Shown: one piece after another, positions 16,052 to 25,221 of the stretch
Position numbering within the stretch: the first letter of the stretch is position 1
How the letters are laid out: every line of letters begins with the position of its first letter
Source: an uncultured Oxalobacteraceae bacterium
GTDB lineage: Bacteria; Pseudomonadota; Gammaproteobacteria; Burkholderiales; Burkholderiaceae
Reading direction: 5' to 3'
Assembly: GCA_946480015.1 (NCBI GenBank)
Contig: CAMLIL010000065.1
Location: 1 to 31,893, forward strand
Length of the DNA stretch: 31,893 bases
Translations under genes and position numbers: made by a program
Notes under the pieces: model-generated
Databases searched by the model: none
What the model was told of the DNA's origin: nothing
What the model saw: only the letters and a program-made list of their open reading frames with translations

Positions 16052-17673
16052 CAGCGCAGCGTTTCCACCAGCACCCGCCCCTCGGCGCCGGCCGGCGGGC
16101 GCACCCGCAGCAGGTGGGCCAGGGTCGGCGCCAGGTCGACCGCCTCGGCGTACTCCCCGTAGTTGCCCGGCTTGATCCACGCTTTGCCCATGATCATCAG
16201 GGGAACGTTGGTATCGTAGGCGTAGGGCGTGCCGTGCGAGGCACCGGTGCCGCCGGCGCTGAAGATCCAGAACGGTTTGATGACGGCCATCAGGTCGCCC
16301 GAGAGCTGGCGATTCCAGGCGCGCCGCATCAGGGTGGCGGTGCGGGTGGTGGCGGCGCCGTTTTCGAGCTGGGTACGGGTCATGACGTCGGCGATGCCTT
16401 CGTAGTTCAGCAAAAAGCGCGCGGCGCTGTTTTCCAGGTCTTCGCGGCGGATGTTGCGCTGTTCGGCGGCGGCGTAATCGAGGTAAATGTTGGGCATCGA
16501 GGATTTCTTGACCAGCTTGTCGATGCCGTATTGATCGCTCAGATGCTTGCCGAGCGCAGCCAGCATCTTGTCGCTGTCGAGCCGCCCGGCGTCGATGCCG
16601 CGCGCCTGCGAATACTCGGGAACGTTGGCAAAGCCGTGGTCGGCCGTCAGCACCAGGATGACATTGTCCAGGCCCACGCGCTGGTCGAGAAAGCCGAAGA
16701 AGCCGGCCAGCATGCGGTCCAGCCGTTGCAGGTGGTCGTGCGACATGCGGCTTTCGGGGCCGAATTCGTGATTGATTACGTCGTGCGCGGACAGGCTCAC
16801 GCCCAGCAGGTCGGGCACGCCCGCCGGATTGTTGCCGAGATTTTCGCCCAGTACCGCCGCCTTGGCGAAGTCGAGCGTCATTTCGTCGAGGAAGGGGCTG
16901 GTCTTGAGGGCTTTGTAGTAGCCGGCGTCCGGCTTGGCGCCGCTACTGCCGAAGCTCAGCGGCAGGCTCTTGCGCGGCAGGGTCGAGTCGCCGCTGTAGG
17001 CGCTGTCGGGCAGCAGCGCGCTCCAGCTCTGGCCGGCGTAGCGGTCCTGCGCGCGCTCGGCGCGCACCCGCTGGACCCAGGCCGGATGCTCGCGCATGTA
17101 ATACGTGCTGCTGGCGAAATTGCCGCTGTTTTCCATGTACATGTAGGCGGTGCCGGTCTTGCCGGCCAGCAAAATGGCGCCGCGGTCCTTGCCGGACACG
17201 GTCACCACCTTGCTGCGGCTGCCGGTGGCGTAGCGCAGTTCGTCACCCAGCGTGGGGACGCGCAGCCGGGCCGGCGAGGTGCCGTCCTTCGCATCGGTTT
17301 TTTCGCCCAGATAGGTATACCGGACGTCGTCGGTGCAGTAGACCGGTTTGCCGGTGGCCGGGTCGATCCAGTTGTTGCCGATGATGCCGTGGCGGTAAGG
17401 GTAGGCCCCGGTCAGGATGGCGGCATGGCCGACCGCGGTGACGGTGATGCCGTGCGCCTGATGGGCATTCGAAAACCACGCGCCCTGCTCGAGCAGGAGG
17501 CGCAGGCCGCCCTGGCCGAACTGGTCGCGGTAGCGCAGCACCTGTTCGTTGGGCAGACCGTCGACCACCATGACCACCACCAGCTTGGGCTGGGACGGGG
17601 CACTGGCGGCGTGGGCGGCGCCGGCAAGAGACAGGGTGGCGATGAAGACGGCACGCAGAAGGACTGTGATCAT
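16051..17673 (-). CDS. Exported alkaline phosphatase, PafA/SPAP type
   Basis: 540 residues with a signal peptide ending GAAHA (about 1-22), so periplasmic. Alkaline phosphatase superfamily motifs are present: a metal Asp in VVVMVVDGLP, the nucleophile T79 in HGITVTAVGHA, IIGNNW with the substrate-binding Asn, SGKDRG with the Lys-x-Arg pair that defines the PafA/SPAP group, SAHDVINHEFGP, ADHGF, and the last metal His in ASHGTPY. This subgroup hydrolyses a broad range of phosphomonoesters and in some bacteria is made regardless of phosphate level (family knowledge). The Thr nucleophile and KxR argue against a phosphodiesterase. No Pho box was seen in its 145-bp upstream gap. The ribosome site is weak. 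Confidence 0.9.
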   Translation of the reverse strand: MITVLLRAVFIATLSLAGAAHAASAPSQPKLVVVMVVDGLPNEQVLRYRDQFGQGGLRLLLEQGAWFSNAHQAHGITVTAVGHAAILTGAYPYRHGIIGNNWIDPATGKPVYCTDDVRYTYLGEKTDAKDGTSPARLRVPTLGDELRYATGSRSKVVTVSGKDRGAILLAGKTGTAYMYMENSGNFASSTYYMREHPAWVQRVRAERAQDRYAGQSWSALLPDSAYSGDSTLPRKSLPLSFGSSGAKPDAGYYKALKTSPFLDEMTLDFAKAAVLGENLGNNPAGVPDLLGVSLSAHDVINHEFGPESRMSHDHLQRLDRMLAGFFGFLDQRVGLDNVILVLTADHGFANVPEYSQARGIDAGRLDSDKMLAALGKHLSDQYGIDKLVKKSSMPNIYLDYAAAEQRNIRREDLENSAARFLLNYEGIADVMTRTQLENGAATTRTATLMRRAWNRQLSGDLMAVIKPFWIFSAGGTGASHGTPYAYDTNVPLMIMGKAWIKPGNYGEYAEAVDLAPTLAHLLRVRPPAGAEGRVLVETLR

Positions 17674-17818
17674 GTTGTTCTGTTATTGAGCTGGCGGGAG
17701 CGCCGAGTGTACACCAGCATCGCATTGAGTTGCAGCAAAGGCGGCGCGCGCCAGTTGCTCAACTATAGAGTGGCGCTCAGTCTGTCCGTGGGCGCACTTT
17801 CTTTCGACTGGAGAAGAC

Positions 17819-19633
17819 ATGACTATGCGCAAAACCTTGCTAGCCGCGCTTGCCGGCGCGCTGCCCTTGCTGGCCGGTGCCCAGGTGCTGCCGGCCCGTT
17901 TCATGATGAACGGCCCGGCCGTGCTGTCGCCGCAGGCCGCCGCCGCCGCGCTGAACCAGCTCAGCGCCCAGCGCGCGCTGAGCGGCTTCAATCCCGACCA
18001 CGCGCTGCGTCTGGCCACCCAGCATCCGGGCGAGCAGGGCACGTATGTGCTGCGCGCCGACCATACCTACAAGGGCGTACGCGTGTTCGGGTCCGAATCG
18101 GTGGTGGTGACCGATGCAAAAGGCAAGATTTTGTCGGAATCGGTGGCCGAGCGGCGCCAGAAGCTGGGCAAGGCCGTTCCCACTGCGGATGGGCCAGGCA
18201 TCGGCGGCTTCAGTGTGCAGCCCTCGATCACGCCCAAGGATGCGATCGACGCGGCGCTGCGTTCGCTGATGCAGGGCGGGACGCAAATGGGCGTGGCGGT
18301 GGTGGCGCCGCGCGCCGAGCTGATCGTCTACCCCATCGTCAAGACCGAGCGTGCGCCGGGCGCGGCCGACAAGCCGGAAGAGGAACTCAACGCCGTCGAC
18401 GTGGAGGAAGTGGTCGAGCGCTACGAGCTGGCCTATCTGGTGCACACCCGCATGCGCTTGGGCAACCAGCCGCAGTACCACGACACCGTGGTCAGCGCCA
18501 GCGACGGCCACATCATCGACCAGTGGAGCATGCTGCAGACGGTGATGGGCACCGGCAAAAGCCAGTACAACGGCAGCGTGCCGCTGTCGACCACCCAGGA
18601 TGGCGCCACTTTCCGCATGATCGATCCGATGCGCGGCAGCGGCGGCCAGTATGGCGCCATGGCCATCACCAATGCCAACCACGGCTCGGAGGCGGGCGAA
18701 GTGTTCAGCAACGCCAGCAACGAGTGGGGCGACGGCAAGCAGTACGTCGATGGCGGCAGCACCACCGACGCCAACGGCCAGACCGCCGCGGTGAACGCCA
18801 TGTGGGGCTTGATGAATACCTACGACACGTTGAAAAACGCGCTCGGCTGGCAGTCGCTGGACGGCCACAACACCGCCACCTACATCGCCGCCCACGTCAA
18901 TACCGCCTACGACAATGCGTATTACAGCGACACCTGCAAATGCATGTTCATCGGCGACGGTTCATCGTTCACCAGCCTGGGGGCGATCGATGTGGTGGGG
19001 CACGAAATGGGCCACGGCGTCACCGCGTCCACGTCCAACCTGCTGTATTTCGCCGAATCGGGCGGGCTGAACGAGTCGAGCTCGGATATCAATGGCGAAG
19101 TGGTGGAAGCGTATGCGCGCGCCGGCGGCCAGGGCGACAGCATTCCGCTGACGGGCAACGACTGGGTGCTGGGCAAGGAGATCAGCAAGAACGGCACGCC
19201 ATTGCGCTGGATGTACCGGCCCAGCAAGGATGGCAGCAGCCCGGACGCCTGGTCGGCCTCGATCAAGCGCATGGACGTGCACTACAGCAGCGGGCCGAAT
19301 AACCGCATGTTCTATTTCCTGGCGCAAGGGTCCAAGGACGACAAGGACAGCGATTACTTCAGCAAATATCTGGTGAAAAAGCCGGCCGCCATGAGCGGCA
19401 TCGGCCTGGACAAGGCCTACCGGATCTGGTTCAAGGCGTCCACCACCAAGTTCACCTCGATCACCAACTACAAGGATGCGCGCGCCAAGCTGCTGGCGGC
19501 CGCGCAGGAATTGTATGGGACGGGCAGCCGCGAAGCGGTGGCGGTGCAGCGCGCCTATGCGGCCATCAATGTCGGCGCCGACATCGACGAGACCGCTCAG
19601 GCCGCGCCGGCCGGCGGAATCGCACCGCGGTAA
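17819..19633 (+). CDS. Thermolysin-family (M4) secreted metalloprotease
   Basis: A 604-residue preproenzyme. A signal peptide ends LLAGAQ (about 1-21). An FTP/PepSY-type propeptide (about 25-230) follows, with the HTYKGVRVFGSESVVVTDA segment. The catalytic domain starts near residue 250. The zinc site is HEMGH (H395, E396, H399), with the third ligand in GGLNESSSD and the transition-state His in DVHYSSGPNNRMFYFL, all as in thermolysin, so an active broad-specificity endopeptidase is expected. No C-terminal P-domain or PPC domain is present. GGAG five bases before the ATG fixes the start. It is divergent from the alkaline phosphatase. The 3' end overlaps the convergent sugar kinase gene by 37 bp. 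Confidence 0.94.
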   Translation: MTMRKTLLAALAGALPLLAGAQVLPARFMMNGPAVLSPQAAAAALNQLSAQRALSGFNPDHALRLATQHPGEQGTYVLRADHTYKGVRVFGSESVVVTDAKGKILSESVAERRQKLGKAVPTADGPGIGGFSVQPSITPKDAIDAALRSLMQGGTQMGVAVVAPRAELIVYPIVKTERAPGAADKPEEELNAVDVEEVVERYELAYLVHTRMRLGNQPQYHDTVVSASDGHIIDQWSMLQTVMGTGKSQYNGSVPLSTTQDGATFRMIDPMRGSGGQYGAMAITNANHGSEAGEVFSNASNEWGDGKQYVDGGSTTDANGQTAAVNAMWGLMNTYDTLKNALGWQSLDGHNTATYIAAHVNTAYDNAYYSDTCKCMFIGDGSSFTSLGAIDVVGHEMGHGVTASTSNLLYFAESGGLNESSSDINGEVVEAYARAGGQGDSIPLTGNDWVLGKEISKNGTPLRWMYRPSKDGSSPDAWSASIKRMDVHYSSGPNNRMFYFLAQGSKDDKDSDYFSKYLVKKPAAMSGIGLDKAYRIWFKASTTKFTSITNYKDARAKLLAAAQELYGTGSREAVAVQRAYAAINVGADIDETAQAAPAGGIAPR

Positions 19634-20559
19634 GCCAGCTTGGCGGCCGCCCGCCGGTTGGCCTGGGCGGCAGCCTCGGCACTGGTGGCGCCGCGCTGCA
19701 GGTGGAACAGGAAGCTGCCGTTCCACAGGTCGCCGGCGCCGGTGGTATCCAGCACTTTCTCGGCCTTGACGCCGGGCACATGGCGGGCCGGACCGGCCGC
19801 CGTCAAAATGCAGCCGTCGGCCCCGCACTTGAGCGCGACATTGCGGCTGCGCTCGGCGAAGCGCCCCGCCAGCGCGAAGCCGGCGTCCAGGCTGTCGTCG
19901 TTCACATCCACTTCTTCCTCCCCGCCCAGCAATACGGCATCGGCCGGATGGCTGGGCAGCAGCCACTCGGCCAGCGGGGCGATCTCGTCGAAGGCGGCGC
20001 GCGCCGCGGCCAGCCCGCCTTGCGCGGCCCACAGGCGCGGCCGGTAATTCGGGTCGTAGGCGATGCGCACGCCGTGGGCGGCGGCGATGCGGGCCGCTTC
20101 GAGGGTGGTGCGGCGGGCGCTGTCGGACAGGGCCTGGGTGATTCCGGACAGCAGCAGCCAGTGGCTGGAGGCCAGGTAGGCCGGGTCCAGATCGGCCGGG
20201 CTCATGCGTGAGGCGGGCGTGCCCTGGCGCCGGTAGGTGAATTCGCGTTCGCCGTTCTCGGCCACCGAAATGAAATAGATGCCGTTGTCGCCCGGCTGCA
20301 TCAAGGCATGGCTGGTGTCGATGCCTTCGGCGCGCCAGCCGTCCAGCAAGCCCTGGCCGAAGGGATCGTCGCCGACCCGGGTGAGAAAGCCGCACTGGCC
20401 GCCCAGGCGCTGCATGGCCACCAGCGAATTGAGCACGTCGCCGCCGAAACCGCGCCTGAGCGTGGCCGCGGTGGTGAGCGGCTGCTCGGCATGAAACTCG
20501 ACCATGCATTCGCCGAGTCCGATCAGGTCAAAGTGGCGCGGGCGGGTCAGGTCGTTCAT
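19597..20559 (-). CDS. PfkB family carbohydrate kinase (KdgK-like)
   Basis: A 320-residue cytoplasmic sugar kinase. The ATG at 20559 has GGAG five bases upstream. Residues 10-40 (DLIGLGECMVEF, then RGFGGDVLNSLVAMQRLGG) form the PfkB N-terminal signature, and DTTGAGDLWNGSF (catalytic base D277) is the C-terminal signature with the anion hole. The overall sequence is closest in style to 2-keto-3-deoxygluconate kinases of the Entner-Doudoroff/uronate pathway, but fructokinase or another substrate is possible. No other sugar acid genes lie nearby. The C-terminal coding region overlaps the end of the M4 protease gene. Confidence 0.88.
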   Translation of the reverse strand: MNDLTRPRHFDLIGLGECMVEFHAEQPLTTAATLRRGFGGDVLNSLVAMQRLGGQCGFLTRVGDDPFGQGLLDGWRAEGIDTSHALMQPGDNGIYFISVAENGEREFTYRRQGTPASRMSPADLDPAYLASSHWLLLSGITQALSDSARRTTLEAARIAAAHGVRIAYDPNYRPRLWAAQGGLAAARAAFDEIAPLAEWLLPSHPADAVLLGGEEEVDVNDDSLDAGFALAGRFAERSRNVALKCGADGCILTAAGPARHVPGVKAEKVLDTTGAGDLWNGSFLFHLQRGATSAEAAAQANRRAAAKLAYRGAIPPAGAA

Positions 20560-20784
20560 GCAGGCTCCAAAAGTACCAAACAGGCGGTGGAAAAGCACGC
20601 AGCTTGCCCGCTTTTTACCTTTTGCGCAATTCCGGCCAGACACAATGTTCAGCTGCGCGCCTGTGCTCGCCCAATAGGTTTTAAATACATACAGTCCGCG
20701 CGCCACGCAGATGTAACAAAATTACTATTTTTACCTGATTGCATTAAAATTATCATTTACCAATTCACTCATCGGGAGCGCACT

Positions 20785-21906
20785 ATGGCGATCAACACAA
20801 CAAGGCATTGGGCCGCGCTATCGGCCCTGCTGGCACCGGCCGTGGTGATGGCCGCGCCGCTGTACAGCGTCGCGCCGATCGGCAATATCGGCGGCGCCAG
20901 CGGCGATCTCAGCGATATCAATAACGCTGGCCAGATCGTCGGCTATGCGCTCAGCGGCGCCAATACCGTCAATGCCTATGTGTCGGCCAATGGGGTCAGC
21001 ACCAATCTGCATCCGGCCGGCACCAGCGCCAGCTATGCGGCCGGCATCAATGACAGCGGCCTGATCGCCGGCTACGTGACGGCCGCGGGCGAAACGCGCG
21101 CAGTCACATTTTCCGGTAACAGGGTGACCAGCCTGGGCGTGCTGAACGGCAGCACCGGCGACAGTTTCAGCGCGGCCATCAATGACGCCGGCCAGGTGGC
21201 CGGTAGCGCCAACCTGTCCGACAACACCACCCAGCGCGCCTTCCGCTACACCCCCGGCAGCGGCATGAGCGAGCTGGGCACGCTGGGCGGGGTCAACAGC
21301 GTCGGCAACGACATCAATCAGGGCGGCACCGTGGTTGGCCATTCCGACCTGAGCACCGGCTCCTACCACGCCTTTGCCTACGCGGACGGGGCCATGAGCG
21401 ACCTCGGCACCCTGGGCGGCACCTACAGTTCGGCCACCGCGCTCAACGACAGGGGCCTGGTGACGGGCTTTTCGTACACGGCCGGCGACGCCTACGCCCA
21501 CGGGTTCCTGTACCAGAACGGCAACATGACCGATCTGCAGACCTTGGGCGGGCGCAACAGCTACGCCATGGGCATCAACAATCTGGGGCAGGTGGTGGGG
21601 CGCTCGGAATTGCTGGGCGGCGGATCGACCCATGCCTTCCTGTATGCCAACGGCACCATGACCGACCTGAACAGTCTGGTCGACCCGGGTTTCGAATACG
21701 TGCTGCGCTATGCGGCCGACATCAGCGACACGGGGCAGATCGCCGCGCTGGGCTGCAACGTCGCGGGCACCTTTTGCCAGGGATTCATGCTGAGCCTGGC
21801 CGCGCCGGTGCCGGAACCGGAAACCTGGGCGCTGATGGCCTTCGGCGGGGTGCTAGTGGCGCTGGCCGCCCGACGCCAGCGCCGCTTCATCCGTGGCGGG
21901 CGCTAG
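20785..21906 (+). CDS. PEP-CTERM anchored HAF-repeat extracellular protein
   Basis: 373 residues; the ATG at 20785 has GGAG six bases upstream. A signal peptide ends VVMAAP. The mature part consists of about seven units of roughly 40 residues with the pattern (I/L)N(D/N)xGQ(I/V)VG...AF(L/R)Y...MxDLGTLGG, the HAF repeat. The C-terminus is a PEP-CTERM sorting signal: VPEPETWALMAFGGVLVALA followed by ARRQRR. Such proteins are processed by an exosortase and released to the exopolysaccharide or cell surface (family knowledge); no exosortase is in the window. The 225-bp AT-rich upstream region should hold its promoter. The 3' end overlaps the convergent M23 gene by 54 bp. Confidence 0.92.
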   Translation: MAINTTRHWAALSALLAPAVVMAAPLYSVAPIGNIGGASGDLSDINNAGQIVGYALSGANTVNAYVSANGVSTNLHPAGTSASYAAGINDSGLIAGYVTAAGETRAVTFSGNRVTSLGVLNGSTGDSFSAAINDAGQVAGSANLSDNTTQRAFRYTPGSGMSELGTLGGVNSVGNDINQGGTVVGHSDLSTGSYHAFAYADGAMSDLGTLGGTYSSATALNDRGLVTGFSYTAGDAYAHGFLYQNGNMTDLQTLGGRNSYAMGINNLGQVVGRSELLGGGSTHAFLYANGTMTDLNSLVDPGFEYVLRYAADISDTGQIAALGCNVAGTFCQGFMLSLAAPVPEPETWALMAFGGVLVALAARRQRRFIRGGR

Positions 21907-22572
21907 CAGCGGATAGGGATTGACCGGCGTGCCTTTCCACCATTGCTTGGCCGGGGTGAGCTCGAACACGGCGAAGTGCAGGTGCGGCGCGGCCGGATCG
22001 GCGTTGCCGGTCACGCCCACATAGCCGATCAGGTCGCCGCGCTTGAGCTGCTGGCCTTCCTTCAGCCTGTCGGCGTAGCGGTCCAGGTGGGCATAGTAAT
22101 AGGCGTACCTGTCGCTCGGGTCGAACTGGTAAATGGTCAGGCCGCCCGGCTTGCTGTTGAACAGTTTGGCGACCTTGCCGTCGGCCACGGCGAACACCTT
22201 GGCCCCCTTGGGCGCCATGATGTCGAGCGCTTCGTGATGGCGTTCGCTGCCGCGCGGCTGGTCGAAGTTGTCGCTCAGCTGCGCCGCGGTGATGCCTTCC
22301 ACCGGGATCATCAGCCTGCCTTCCGGCGCGCCCTGGCCAGCCACGGCAGGCAGCGGGAATTCCTGCGCGGTCGGGCGCAGCGGCAAGTCCGCTTCGGACA
22401 GGTCGGTGCTCACCACCGGCGCCTTGGGCAGTTCGCCCAGCTGGGCGGCGGGCACGGGCGGCGCCACCGCCACCGCCGGGGCCGGAGGATCGTGCGGAAA
22501 CTGGCGCAGCCAGGCAAACAGGCCGCCTGCACCGACCACAATTCCGAGCAGGAAAGTCATCAGGAAGCGCAT
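21853..22572 (-). CDS. M23 family peptidase (LytM-type), membrane anchored
   Basis: 239 residues from the second ATG (22572), which lies six bases after AAGGAG; the first ATG at 22578 directly abuts the ribosome site and is rejected. An N-terminal membrane helix (LMTFLLGIVVGAGGLFAW) is followed by a proline-rich linker and the M23/LytM domain (about 100-225). The metal motif HEALDIM supplies His and Asp, and HLHF the catalytic and ligand histidines, so an active murein endopeptidase acting in the periplasm is likely. It follows the L,D-transpeptidase gene by 10 bp and its ribosome site includes that gene's stop codon, so the two are coupled. Confidence 0.9.
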   Translation of the reverse strand: MRFLMTFLLGIVVGAGGLFAWLRQFPHDPPAPAVAVAPPVPAAQLGELPKAPVVSTDLSEADLPLRPTAQEFPLPAVAGQGAPEGRLMIPVEGITAAQLSDNFDQPRGSERHHEALDIMAPKGAKVFAVADGKVAKLFNSKPGGLTIYQFDPSDRYAYYYAHLDRYADRLKEGQQLKRGDLIGYVGVTGNADPAAPHLHFAVFELTPAKQWWKGTPVNPYPLLAPATDEAALASGGQRH

Positions 22573-22582
22573 CGCCATCTCC

Positions 22583-23545
22583 TTAATTTTGCAGCACCAC
22601 TTCGGTGCCGGCCGCCACCACGTCGGCCAAAGTCGTCACATCCCAGTTGGTCAGGCGGATGCAGCCGTGCGACTGGGTCTTGCCGATCGCGCCGGGCACC
22701 GGCGTGCCGTGAATGCCGTAATGTTGCTTGGATAAATCCACCCAGGCCACGCCCACCGGATTGTTGGGGCCGGCGGGGATCCTGGCCTTGTCTTCGCCCG
22801 CCTTGGCGTCCCAGAACAGTTTGGGGTTGTAGTGGAACACCGGGTTTTTCGATACGCCCGTCACTTTCCAGGTGCCCAGCGGCAGCGGATCGTGCGCGCT
22901 GCCGGTGGAGGCGGGGAACTGTGCCATCGGCTTGCCGGCCGTGTCGAACAGCACCAGTGTCTTGCTGGAATTGTCGACCACGATCTTGCCGGCCTTGGGC
23001 AGCGGTTCGGTGCCGTCCACATTCGGCACCACGATCTGTTCGCCCGCACGGCGCAAGTCTTTGCCGGGATTGAGGCGCTTGAGCAGGGCCGGGCTGGCAT
23101 GGAAGCGCTCGCCCAGGGCTTCCTCGGCGCTTTCGTAGTTAAGCGCAGGCAACTTTGCCTTGTCGGCCATTTCCTCGGGAATTTTTTCGAAAGGGCCGGC
23201 CACTTCCTCGGCGGCGATGACGTGGCTGCTCAGGGCCTCGGCGTTGTCCTTGTTGAGCGTCTGCCAGGTGGCGGCGTCGAGCTGGCCGGTGGGCGCCAGG
23301 CCGTTCTTTTGCTGAAAGCCGGCCAGCGCGGCGCGCATATTGGTGCCCGGCACCCCGTCGATTTCCCCCGGCGAGAAGTGCGCGCGGTCGAGCAGGATCT
23401 GGGCGCGCAGGACGGCGGCCTGGTCCTTGGCTTGCGGGTTGTTGACAGCGGCAACGCTCAAGGCGGGAACTTTGGGAGCGGCGGCCTGTGCGGCGATGGC
23501 GCCGCCCAGGCAGGCTGCCAGGATGCAAAGTCGTGGTGTGGTCAT
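22583..23545 (-). CDS. Periplasmic L,D-transpeptidase (YkuD) with peptidoglycan-binding domain
   Basis: 320 residues from the ATG at 23545, just behind a G-rich ribosome site. A signal peptide ends AAQAAA (about 1-23). Next come a peptidoglycan-binding domain (about 40-95, with [20 protein letters not shown]), a LysM-like stretch ([16 protein letters not shown]) and a YkuD catalytic domain (about 180-320). The catalytic motif [10 protein letters not shown] carries C295. L,D-transpeptidases form 3-3 crosslinks or attach lipoproteins to the stem peptide, using a Cys that resists most beta-lactams (family knowledge). First gene of a two-gene cell-wall operon with the M23 peptidase, and divergent from the ferredoxin gene across 96 bp. 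Confidence 0.93.
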   Translation of the reverse strand: MTTPRLCILAACLGGAIAAQAAAPKVPALSVAAVNNPQAKDQAAVLRAQILLDRAHFSPGEIDGVPGTNMRAALAGFQQKNGLAPTGQLDAATWQTLNKDNAEALSSHVIAAEEVAGPFEKIPEEMADKAKLPALNYESAEEALGERFHASPALLKRLNPGKDLRRAGEQIVVPNVDGTEPLPKAGKIVVDNSSKTLVLFDTAGKPMAQFPASTGSAHDPLPLGTWKVTGVSKNPVFHYNPKLFWDAKAGEDKARIPAGPNNPVGVAWVDLSKQHYGIHGTPVPGAIGKTQSHGCIRLTNWDVTTLADVVAAGTEVVLQN

Positions 23546-23641
23546 GGTGCCCCCTGGATAGTCGATGTTCTGAGGATAAGTTTGGCGGGCAGGGGGAGTC
23601 TGTGCGGCACCGTACTGATACGGCCCAGCTACAATGGCGCC

Positions 23642-23938
23642 ATGAGCGAGCACGCACACTACCGCATCAGGCTGGAACCGCAAGGCTGGGAATTCGAGGC
23701 GCAGCCCGGGCAGACCCTGCTCAAGGCGGCCGAAGCGGCCGGCATCGTGCTGCCCAGTTCATGCCGCAACGGCAGCTGCCGCACCTGCATGTGCATGGCG
23801 GCGGGCGGACAGGTGGCCTACCTGATCGAGTGGCCGGGCCTGCTGCGCGAGGAAAAAGCCGCAGGGTGGATCCTGCCGTGCGTGGCGGTCGCGGCGAGCG
23901 ATCTGGTGCTCGCCAGCCCCGCCGCGCGGCTGGGATGA
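23642..23938 (+). CDS. Plant-type [2Fe-2S] ferredoxin
   Basis: 98 residues. Cluster ligands follow the plant-type pattern C41-x4-C46-x2-C49-x30-C80, inside [17 protein letters not shown] and WILPC. The first part ([20 protein letters not shown]) is the ubiquitin-like beta-grasp fold. It should be a soluble low-potential electron carrier; the partner oxygenase or reductase is not in the window. The ribosome site is weak. 44 bp separate it from the convergent hydrolase gene. Confidence 0.9.
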   Translation: MSEHAHYRIRLEPQGWEFEAQPGQTLLKAAEAAGIVLPSSCRNGSCRTCMCMAAGGQVAYLIEWPGLLREEKAAGWILPCVAVAASDLVLASPAARLG

Positions 23939-23982
23939 ATGGTCACCAGTGCGCTGCCCACTCTTGCAGGCGCGTCCGGACC

Positions 23983-24837
23983 TTACCGGCTTGACAAGCC
24001 GAGCGCGGCGCTGACGGCAGACCACAGGGCCGGCCACACGCGCGACGTCGTGGCCACTTCGTCGTAGTGGCTGGCCCCGGGAACGATGACGACGTCGGCG
24101 CGCTCGCCAAGGGCGCGGGCGCGCGCCGCGTAGTCGTGCGCCGCGCGCGGCGGCGCAATGGTGTCGAGCGCGCCGGTGATCAGCACGGTGTGGCTGCCGT
24201 TGGGCATCAGGTCGGCGCCATTGGTGTCGGCGAACACGTCCGGGCGGCTGGCGCTGGGCAGCCCGGCCAGTTGCACGGTGGTACGCGCGCAGCTCGCTTC
24301 AATCAAGTCCTTTTCGTGGCGCAGATCGGCCAGGGCGCCCAGGCTGATGATCCGGCGCACCGGCAGCGGCGCGCCGTGGAACAGGGGGCTGGCCGCCGGG
24401 ATGCGGCCGCGCCCGGCGATCCACTGCACCAGCTGGCCGCCGGCCGAGTGGCCGATGGCGACGATGCGGCCGGTGTCGAGCCGCTGGCGCGGCGCCTCGG
24501 CCGCCAGCCGGTCGAGCGCGGCGTGCATGTCCAGATAGGTGCCCGGATAGCCGCCGCCGGCTTCGTCGACCCGGCGGTATTCCACATTCCAGGCCGCGAT
24601 GCCGGCCGCGGCCAGTGCGCCGGCCAGATGGCGCAACTGTTCGATGCCGCCGTATTTCACGGTCCAGCAGCCGCCGTGCACCAGCACGGCCACGGGAAAC
24701 GGGCCGGGGCCGTGCGGCAGGAACAGCTCGGCATATTGCGAGGCCGCGGCGCCATAGGCAAAGCTGGCGGTGGGGGCGGGACCGCGCAGGGCCAGATAGT
24801 CATCCAGGGTCATGGGCGGGGGAAAACGCGAGGACAT
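23983..24837 (-). CDS. Alpha/beta hydrolase (esterase / kynurenine formamidase-like)
   Basis: 284 residues, no signal peptide. The oxyanion motif is HGGCW (in VAVLVHGGCWTVKYGG), the nucleophile elbow GHSAGG, the acid Asp probably in ITGALDTIAPP and the His in GASHYDEVA. The HGGxW plus GHSAGG layout is that of the BD-FAE/arylformamidase branch of the hormone-sensitive-lipase group, which hydrolyses small esters or N-formylkynurenine. No tryptophan catabolic genes are nearby, so the substrate stays open. AAAGG five bases before the ATG supports the start. Confidence 0.87.
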   Translation of the reverse strand: MSSRFPPPMTLDDYLALRGPAPTASFAYGAAASQYAELFLPHGPGPFPVAVLVHGGCWTVKYGGIEQLRHLAGALAAAGIAAWNVEYRRVDEAGGGYPGTYLDMHAALDRLAAEAPRQRLDTGRIVAIGHSAGGQLVQWIAGRGRIPAASPLFHGAPLPVRRIISLGALADLRHEKDLIEASCARTTVQLAGLPSASRPDVFADTNGADLMPNGSHTVLITGALDTIAPPRAAHDYAARARALGERADVVIVPGASHYDEVATTSRVWPALWSAVSAALGLSSR

Positions 24838-24951
24838 GGCGGCCTTTCGGTGGAGGAGGCGAGGCCATCATAGCCCCGCGCACGATTGAACCGGCGCACA
24901 GAAGTTTTCAGTTTATCCATGCTAGTCTGCGCAAAACCAGCGAGGACCGAT

Positions 24952-25179
24952 ATGCAAATTGCAAGGCAGGAATATAAGGGTTTTTCGATCGAAGTCACGC
25001 CGCTGAAGGACTGCAACGACTTGTGGGACTTCAGCTACCGCATCCAGCGCCCCGGCGCACAAGGGGCGGTCGACATCACGCGCGGGCAGACGGCGGGCGG
25101 GCACGCCAGTGCCGACATCGCCTGTGCTGCCGGCGTGCAAGTTGCGCGTACCGAGATCGACAACCTGCTGGCGCAATGA
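24952..25179 (+). CDS. Small conserved-looking protein, unknown
   Basis: 75 residues from an ATG with AGGA five bases upstream (MQIARQEYKGFSIEVTPLKD). It has an alternating beta-strand pattern followed by a C-terminal helix (ADIACAAGVQVARTEIDNLL), giving a compact alpha/beta look. No signal peptide or metal motif. I do not recognise the family. A standalone gene divergent from the alpha/beta hydrolase. Confidence 0.7.
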   Translation: MQIARQEYKGFSIEVTPLKDCNDLWDFSYRIQRPGAQGAVDITRGQTAGGHASADIACAAGVQVARTEIDNLLAQ

Positions 25180-25221
25180 GTTGACCGCCCCGCGCGTTCA
25201 TTCACCAATCAGGAGACCGTC

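Noticed and set aside
16027..19302. 1091-codon plus-strand open frame
   Set aside because: It is a shadow across the phosphatase (antisense) and the first part of the M4 gene (wrong frame). It has no coherent domain content.
20560..20784. Possible sigma-54 promoter before the PEP-CTERM gene
   Set aside because: The GG and GC elements near 20588 do not have the required -24/-12 spacing.
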